From Bartonella rattimassiliensis 15908 (GTDB lineage: Bacteria; Pseudomonadota; Alphaproteobacteria; Rhizobiales; Rhizobiaceae), in assembly GCF_000278215.1 (NCBI RefSeq), contig NZ_JH725069.1, forward strand, positions 117,359 to 181,358: DNA of 64,000 nucleotides. The letters are read 5' to 3'. Positions 59,206 to 64,000 of this stretch are shown one piece after another; positions within the stretch are counted from its first letter, which is position 1, and every line of letters begins with the position of its first letter. The position numbers and the translations under genes were made by a program. The notes beneath the pieces are model-generated. The model was not told where the DNA came from. It saw only the letters and a list, made by a program, of their open reading frames with translations, and did no database searches.

Positions 59206-60825
59206 GACATAGTTATTGTCGGAGCAGGACCTGCAGGGCTTTCTGCCGCAATTCGTTTAAAACAAATTAACCCAGAGCTTTCTGTCACAATTGTTGAAAA
59301 AGGGACCGAAGTTGGAGCACATATTCTCTCTGGCGCAATTGTTGATCCCATTGGTATCGATACACTCTTACCAGAATGGAGAAGTGACAACGAGCATCCC
59401 TTCATAACCCCTGTTACTCGTGACCAGTTTTTTTTTCTAAAGCCTCGAAAAGCTACAATATTTCCTAATATTTTGCATCCCAAAATCTTATCAAATGATG
59501 GATGTTATATTGTTTCGCTAGGGAACGTTTGCCGTTGGCTAAGCAAAAAAGCTGAAGCGTTGGGTGTTGAAATCTATCCTGGTTTTGCCGTAACAAAAAC
59601 CATCCAAAATGATAACGGAGCAATTATTGGTGTTCTCACCGGTGATATGGGACTTAACAAAGATGGAACCCCCGGAAAAAATTATATGCCTGGTATGGCT
59701 TTATTGGCAAAATACACTCTAATTGCAGAAGGTGCACGCGGCTCAATTGCAAAACAACTGATACAACATTTCAACCTTAGCAAAAATCGTGAACCACAAA
59801 AGTTTGGTCTTGGTCTTAAAGAACTCTGGGAAATTGATCCTCACAAACACCAACGTGGTTTAGTGCAACATTTCATCGGTTGGCCGTTAGACAATAATAC
59901 TGGTGGTGGTGGCTTTATTTATCACCAAGAAAACAATGTTATTTCTGTCGGTTTTGTTGTACACTTAGATTACAAAAATCCTTATCTTTCTCCCTTTGAA
60001 GAATTTCAACGTTTTAAAACACATCCAAAACTCTATGAAATCTTCAAAGGTGCAAAACGTCTTTCCTATGGTGCACGTGTTATCAGCGAAGGAGGTTGGC
60101 AATCCGTACCAAAACTCACTTTTCCTGGTGGTGCACTTATTGGCTGCTCTGCGGGCTTTGTTAATGTTCCTCGTATCAAAGGATCACACAATGCCATCTT
60201 ATCAGGCATATTAGCTGCCGATAAAATAGCTACTTCTCTTGCGCAAGGACGTGCCCATGATGAGGTTAAAGAAATTGAAGAACAGTGGCGAAAAGGGCTC
60301 ATTGGTAAAGATCTCTATAAAGTACGTAATACCAAACCGCTCTGGGCAAAATATGGAACAAAATATGGAATTAAACTTGCCGGTTTGGATATGTGGTGGC
60401 AACAGTTATTCGGATTTTCCTTATTTAAAACACTCTCCCACGAAAAGGAGGATTCTGCATGTCTCGAACCAGCAAAAAAATTTCAACCCATTGCTTACCC
60501 CAAACCAGATGGTGTTGTAACCTTCGATCGCCTTTCAAGTGTTGCCCTTTCCAATACGAACCATGAAGAAAATCAACCTTGCCATTTAAAAATAGCCTCC
60601 CTAAAAAAACAAAAGGACTCTGAATATGCAATCTATGGAGGACCATCCATACGCTATTGCCCCGCCGCTGTTTACGAATGGCTAGAGCATAATGATCATC
60701 TAACTTATATTATCAACGCTTCAAATTGCATCCATTGTAAAACGTGTGATATCAAAGATCCGAACCAAAACATCACTTGGATTTGTCCACAAGGCAATGA
60801 GGGCCCCTTCTATCCCAATATGTAA
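59164..60825 (+). CDS. Electron transfer flavoprotein-ubiquinone oxidoreductase
   Basis: A 553-residue protein. The N-terminal FAD site is I-V-I-V-G-A-G-P-A-G-L-S-A-A-I-R-L-K. L-I-A-E-G-A-R-G-S-I-A-K and L-I-G-C-S-A-G-F-V-N-V-P-R-I-K-G-S-H-N-A complete the flavin and quinone sites. The C-terminal [4Fe-4S] cluster is C-I-H-C-K-T-C-D-I-K-D-P with a further C at W-I-C-P-Q-G. It passes ETF electrons to the ubiquinone pool at the inner membrane. ATG 59164 gives the expected N-terminus. Co-oriented with etfBA. Confidence 0.97.
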   Translation: MKAPLHDQRESMEFDIVIVGAGPAGLSAAIRLKQINPELSVTIVEKGTEVGAHILSGAIVDPIGIDTLLPEWRSDNEHPFITPVTRDQFFFLKPRKATIFPNILHPKILSNDGCYIVSLGNVCRWLSKKAEALGVEIYPGFAVTKTIQNDNGAIIGVLTGDMGLNKDGTPGKNYMPGMALLAKYTLIAEGARGSIAKQLIQHFNLSKNREPQKFGLGLKELWEIDPHKHQRGLVQHFIGWPLDNNTGGGGFIYHQENNVISVGFVVHLDYKNPYLSPFEEFQRFKTHPKLYEIFKGAKRLSYGARVISEGGWQSVPKLTFPGGALIGCSAGFVNVPRIKGSHNAILSGILAADKIATSLAQGRAHDEVKEIEEQWRKGLIGKDLYKVRNTKPLWAKYGTKYGIKLAGLDMWWQQLFGFSLFKTLSHEKEDSACLEPAKKFQPIAYPKPDGVVTFDRLSSVALSNTNHEENQPCHLKIASLKKQKDSEYAIYGGPSIRYCPAAVYEWLEHNDHLTYIINASNCIHCKTCDIKDPNQNITWICPQGNEGPFYPNM

Positions 60826-61183
60826 CCCTCCAATCTATAATTATTTCTCATTCTCCTAAAATTAAAATATAAAAAGGCAATGCATAAAAATATTTCCCTC
60901 AGATCAAAAATCTATCGATCACCTTCTTACACATGTTCTTTCACAATATAAAACGGACTCTCCTCTTATTTATAGGTTGAGCTATATTTATGGATTGTGT
61001 TGTGAAATACTAACATATTGAAGTATCGTGTTTTTTTATTTTTTCTTATTAAAAAAATATTATAATTACTAGAATGAATAATATATAAGTTTTATGTAAA
61101 ATAACTTATTGTATTTATAAATCTTTTTCACTATGGGGGAGATATAAATAAAAGTTTGGGAATAGGATTTTGCAATATGTCTC
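60826..61183. other. Spacer between ETF-QO and the prophage remnant
   Basis: AT-rich convergent spacer, no gene and no clear terminator. One prophage edge may lie here; no att-like repeat was found by eye. Confidence 0.45.
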
Positions 61184-61969
61184 TTAATTATTGCGAATCA
61201 GAAGTTCTTTTCGGGGTGTTTTTTTTGCCATACCTGCTGTCCAAAGCGTCTCAACTTCTAAAAAATCAAAATCCTTAAAGATCTCTCTAACCGCATCACA
61301 ATCATTCAGACTCAAAACAAACTTCCCTTGAATACCCTTGAGAACTTTTGCCATACTTACAAAATCCTCTTCAACAAAATTCCCAGAGCTATAATACTTC
61401 TTCTTTACAAGATAAGGCGGATCTAAATAAAATAAACTATCAGGTGCATCAAAAAGTGCGACAACCCGTTCCCACGGCAAATTTAATATGGTCGTATCAA
61501 GCAATTTTTGCCTAACACGTCTCATCCTGGCTAAAAGCTTCTCGGGATTAAACCCTGCTGGGCGCTTTCTTCCAAAACTAAAAGAGGTATAATCATTTTT
61601 CCCATAAAGGACACAACGTTGGAGAAACAAAAAACGAGCGGCTCTTTCAACTTCGGTAAGGTTCTCTGGGGAAATTGCCGCAAAGTCAAAAAACAACTGT
61701 CTCGAACAAACAAACCATTCAAGTCGGTTGGCTAAAGCATCAAAATGGTTTTGAACGCATTGAAACAGATTCGTGATCTCTCCATTCAAATCATTAATCA
61801 CGGAATATTTTGCTGGTCTTTTATTTAGGAAAATAACACCTGAACCTAAAAACGGTTCAACATAGGTTTTATGGTCAATACTATTTAAAATCGGTATAAT
61901 TGTCTTACGCAGATGGTGTTTTCCACCCATCCACGCAAACAGTGTTTGGGTAAATTCTTGTTTCGTCAT
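61184..61969 (-). CDS. Dam-like DNA adenine methyltransferase (D12 class), prophage type
   Basis: A 261-residue enzyme. The N-terminal F-A-W-M-G-G-K-H-H-L (residues 11-20) and Y-V-E-P-F-L-G-S-G (about 36-44) bind SAM. The catalytic D183-P-P-Y186 motif follows F-Y-L. It belongs to the D12 class N6-adenine methylases common in phages, which protect or mark DNA. It is the last gene of a minus-strand phage cassette. Target sequence cannot be read. All core motifs are intact. Confidence 0.9.
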   Translation of the reverse strand: MTKQEFTQTLFAWMGGKHHLRKTIIPILNSIDHKTYVEPFLGSGVIFLNKRPAKYSVINDLNGEITNLFQCVQNHFDALANRLEWFVCSRQLFFDFAAISPENLTEVERAARFLFLQRCVLYGKNDYTSFSFGRKRPAGFNPEKLLARMRRVRQKLLDTTILNLPWERVVALFDAPDSLFYLDPPYLVKKKYYSSGNFVEEDFVSMAKVLKGIQGKFVLSLNDCDAVREIFKDFDFLEVETLWTAGMAKKTPRKELLIRNN

Positions 61970-61996
61970 ATTTTTAAAGAAAAGATTTTGTGAGTT

Positions 61997-62212
61997 CTAA
62001 CTCTTGGTTAGCCACTTTTTGAGATGTGAGAAAATATTATCTAGCGCGTCCATAAGGCGAGCAAAATCCATCACTAAAATAAAAACAATGAAAGCTATCC
62101 ACTTCATAATACGCGACATCATCTTCAAGCCTTGATAGGTTTCTATCATCTCATGAAGTAACTGTCGTTCGGTTTCCGATAGATCTTGCTCCTCCTTACT
62201 TCTTCTACTCAT
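61997..62212 (-). CDS. Small phage membrane protein
   Basis: A 71-residue protein from ATG 62210-62212, inside the last codons of the lipoprotein gene (8-base overlap); a GTG at 62224 is open too. The N-terminal half is charged (M-S-R-R-S-K-E-E-Q-D-L). One membrane helix (about 40-58) is followed by an amphipathic end. It could be holin-like, but the single helix and lack of a family signature make that a guess. Confidence 0.6.
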   Translation of the reverse strand: MSRRSKEEQDLSETERQLLHEMIETYQGLKMMSRIMKWIAFIVFILVMDFARLMDALDNIFSHLKKWLTKS

Positions 62213-62408
62213 TTTGCCAACCACATAAGCGTGCTCCCTGTTGGTTATGTTTCAAAATATCTCTTGCTAAATGTGAGCTGATGACATCAACATCTTGAGT
62301 ATCCAAGTAAATCGGCAACCAACCTTCACAAGTAACACTCCTACTTGCCCCGCAGCCAACGAGTAAGGGAAGAACGAACACCACTATCACTTTTTTGATT
62401 AACTTCAT
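62205..62408 (-). CDS. Small phage lipoprotein, probable outer-membrane spanin
   Basis: A 67-residue protein from ATG 62406-62408, with GAGG 7 bases upstream. A short signal ends in the lipobox L-V-G-C, followed by a short polar part. The gene overlaps the 3' end of the preceding helical membrane protein in another reading frame. An inner-membrane coiled-coil protein overlapped by a small lipoprotein is the Rz/Rz1 spanin arrangement. The sequence is not Pro-rich as in lambda Rz1, so the assignment rests on architecture. Confidence 0.65.
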   Translation of the reverse strand: MKLIKKVIVVFVLPLLVGCGASRSVTCEGWLPIYLDTQDVDVISSHLARDILKHNQQGARLCGWQNE

Positions 62409-62568
62409 TTTCAACCTCAAAACGCGTCGTTGCTATCTTTAAAGAAGTCTCTATTTGCTTTTGACGTTCTGACCTCTGACCAAGACGAAAAGCTTTAGCT
62501 AAAGCCATTAAAAAAACGGCTAAAGCCGTGAACATCAGAGTTAAATTTCTTTTGAACCAAAAAATCAC
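62341..62568 (-). CDS. Small phage membrane protein, probable inner-membrane spanin
   Basis: A 75-residue protein from GTG 62566-62568, which overlaps the endolysin stop (GTGA) and has GGGAG 8 bases upstream. One N-terminal membrane helix (about 8-26) is followed by a charged helical tail (R-S-E-R-Q-K-Q-I-E-T-S-L-K-I). The frame extends upstream to 62694, but that part is a shadow of the endolysin. It is translationally coupled to the endolysin and overlaps the lipoprotein gene; both fit a lysis cassette. Confidence 0.65.
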   Translation of the reverse strand: MIFWFKRNLTLMFTALAVFLMALAKAFRLGQRSERQKQIETSLKIATTRFEVENEVNQKSDSGVRSSLTRWLRGK

Positions 62569-63167
62569 AACCGCTGCTCCCGAAACCGTTTTGCTACAAA
62601 GAAAAGGCCAACACAGGCGGCTAAAACCATAAGGGTTGCTAAAGCCCATTGGATCGGGCCATTGCCCACCAAAAAACCTCCAAACCCTGAACAAGATCCT
62701 ATAATCGGCGCTAAAGCTTCTACCTTAAAAACACCTCTTGCCTCCTTCGTTTCCACTCTTTGATAGTTGGAAGAAACATAAGACCCCTTAGCCCACAAAC
62801 CTGCTTCAGCTGCTCGACGGTTGGCTAAACCAGCAAGAAGCCTCCCTCCTACCTTATTCCATTTCTGTAATTCGACGGGTACAGCTTCATAATCCCCTTG
62901 ATTAAGCTTCTTCAACAAACTCGACTTGCAAAAAGCTTTCGTGCCTACATTATAACAAAAAGAAACCAAGGCCGCGAATTGGCAATCCGTTAAGGAAACC
63001 TTCACAGATTCCGAAACAGCTTGCTCAAATTGCTTTAAATCCTTACAAAGAATTTCTTCTGCTTGCTTGTGCGTAATACGCATGCCTTTTTTGACAAAGG
63101 GGTGACCAGCATGGCTCGTATGACCATACCCTATCGTCCAAATATTCGGTATAATATCAAAAAACAC
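62565..63167 (-). pseudogene. GH24 phage endolysin, N-terminus lost
   Basis: A 200-codon frame that enters the GH24 domain at I-W-T-I-G-Y-G-H-T. It continues through I-T-H-K-Q-A-E-E-I-L, L-V-S-F-C-Y-N-V-G and W-N-K-V-G-G-R-L-L-A-G-L-A-N-R-R-A-A-E. A C-terminal membrane helix (A-L-A-T-L-M-V-L-A-A-C-V-G-L-F-F-V) follows. The N-terminal helix with the catalytic Glu, normally about 15 residues before T-I-G-Y-G-H, is absent. An in-frame stop lies a few codons before the GTG at 63165-63167. The protein should be catalytically dead unless a frameshift restores the N-terminus. Confidence 0.75.
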
Positions 63168-64000
63168 AATAAAGTCAATAGTTTTTATGCCATTATTTTA
63201 TATACACCCCCTTCAGAATCCACATTTTTATACGTGATTCATTTGACTATTTTTTATACAGGATTGCCATGTATGAATAGACCATAAAAAGAAAATCATG
63301 ATGTAAATATTATAACGCATGGGGGCATTCAAATGAAATGAAAAGCAGATATCATTCATAACAGTTTATAAATTTTATGATACGTTTTTATCATAGCACA
63401 AATCACATTGTTTAAAAATTTAGTTGTTTGAAATTATAGATAACATAAATTGTATACGTTTAAAGAATGGTATGAGTTTTGCTCTTTTTTGAGCGAAACC
63501 TTCAAAGGAATAATCGTTTGAAACGGTCATAAGCTTATGGGTTTATTCGTAAAGATTGCACAAAGGATTTAAAGAGAAGATTGATTTTATAACCACGGTA
63601 TTTTTTTACTGAGGTAGGAAATAAAGGTAATGAAGTTCAAAACGTTATATCTTATGAAATGAAAAGCCTTTTAATGAATATAGTGCATAGCTAGTTTTGA
63701 AGAACGGAACTATTCGCTTCCATAAAAAAATGGAGGCGGCTAATACATAGCAGTAAAAGACTATTTTACCTTAGATATGATACTAAAAAACGTTTTAAAA
63801 GTTACCATTTAAAAGCACAGAGCACAAATATAGAACGATTAATTTGCAAAGAAGTTATGTTTGAGTACAAAATAAAAAGATGCTTATGAAAACCTCTCTA
63901 AATGGACGTTTAAACGTTTGAAACATAAATGAGATCTTTATAAGAAACGTTTGAAACGAATGTTAATCATAATTTTTAAAACCTTCCATTTGATAAAAGC
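63168..64000. other. Spacer at the right end of the window, probably decayed phage DNA
   Basis: No supported gene. A 13-base direct repeat AAACGTTTGAAAC occurs at 63912-63924 and 63945-63957, with a related TCGTTTGAAACG near 63508-63519. It may be the decayed rest of the endolysin's upstream region. Confidence 0.45.

Noticed and set aside
63912..63957. Two 13-base direct repeats AAACGTTTGAAAC
   Set aside because: Only two copies with no array structure, so neither a CRISPR nor an origin; kept as a note in the spacer entry.

Overview
The window looks like a chromosome segment of a Bartonella species. It is AT-rich and carries the alphaproteobacterial cell-cycle set sciP/ctrA/chpT. It also has Brucella/Bartonella-type envelope genes (a BP26-like SIMPL protein, an EipA-like DUF1134 protein), a Bartonella-style autotransporter, long gene-poor spacers and many broken genes. 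The genus call rests on recognised protein families and gene order; no database search was run, and I do not name a species.

Layout. 1-4.4 kb is gene-poor: a truncated YegP-like end, a small membrane protein, and an HTH regulator that converges on and overlaps a small gene, with near-identical palindromes outside each start. 4.4-12.1 kb is housekeeping: tRNA-CAT (probably Ile2), bp26, ycgN, rpoD and dnaG, and an MscS-type channel. 12.1-14.2 kb is a Na/Pi cotransporter pseudogene interrupted by a roughly 300-bp integrase-derived insert. 15-20.7 kb holds a GlsB-type protein, ubiC, a truncated yqeY remnant, carA and a DUF1460 lipoprotein, separated by decayed spacers. 20.9-22.8 kb contains two decayed integrase copies on the minus strand. 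A cation efflux gene follows, then a clear small-RNA gene on the minus strand (strong promoter, three hairpins, terminator) at 24.7-24.9 kb, then mnmA. 27.7-32.1 kb is a CtrA module: sciP, a fliJ-like gene, ctrA, chpT, the eipA-like gene and two small coiled-coil genes. 32.4-34.6 kb is a two-gene sugar-nucleotide operon, followed by tRNA-Met and a 1080-residue autotransporter.

39.4-46.7 kb is a peptide/nickel-family ABC importer operon on the minus strand, with two tandem paralogous binding proteins followed by two permeases and two ATPases. The 3' part of the first binding-protein gene is repeated in inverted orientation at 48.6-49.4 kb, fused to the end of a nearly complete tyrosine recombinase. 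xseA and tag follow, then another decayed integrase copy and a 1.1-kb empty stretch. 53.8-56.8 kb holds a DUF6460 protein, a TIGR02186/TSUP pair and an unrecognised coiled-coil protein. 57.3-60.8 kb is etfB-etfA-ETF:quinone oxidoreductase, with a decayed 159-bp tandem duplication at the etfA/ETF-QO junction. 61.2-63.2 kb is a prophage remnant: a Dam-like methylase, overlapping spanin-like genes and an endolysin missing its N-terminus.

The unifying theme is a family of integrase-derived sequences, seven copies by eye, sharing a conserved leader. They sit in or next to broken genes (Na/Pi transporter, yqeY, binding-protein duplicate). The most notable items are the potentially invertible 2.8-kb segment between the inverted repeats, the unassigned small RNA, the integrase-derived short repeats, the etfA/ETF-QO tandem duplication and the hairpin with a GANTC site just upstream of ctrA.
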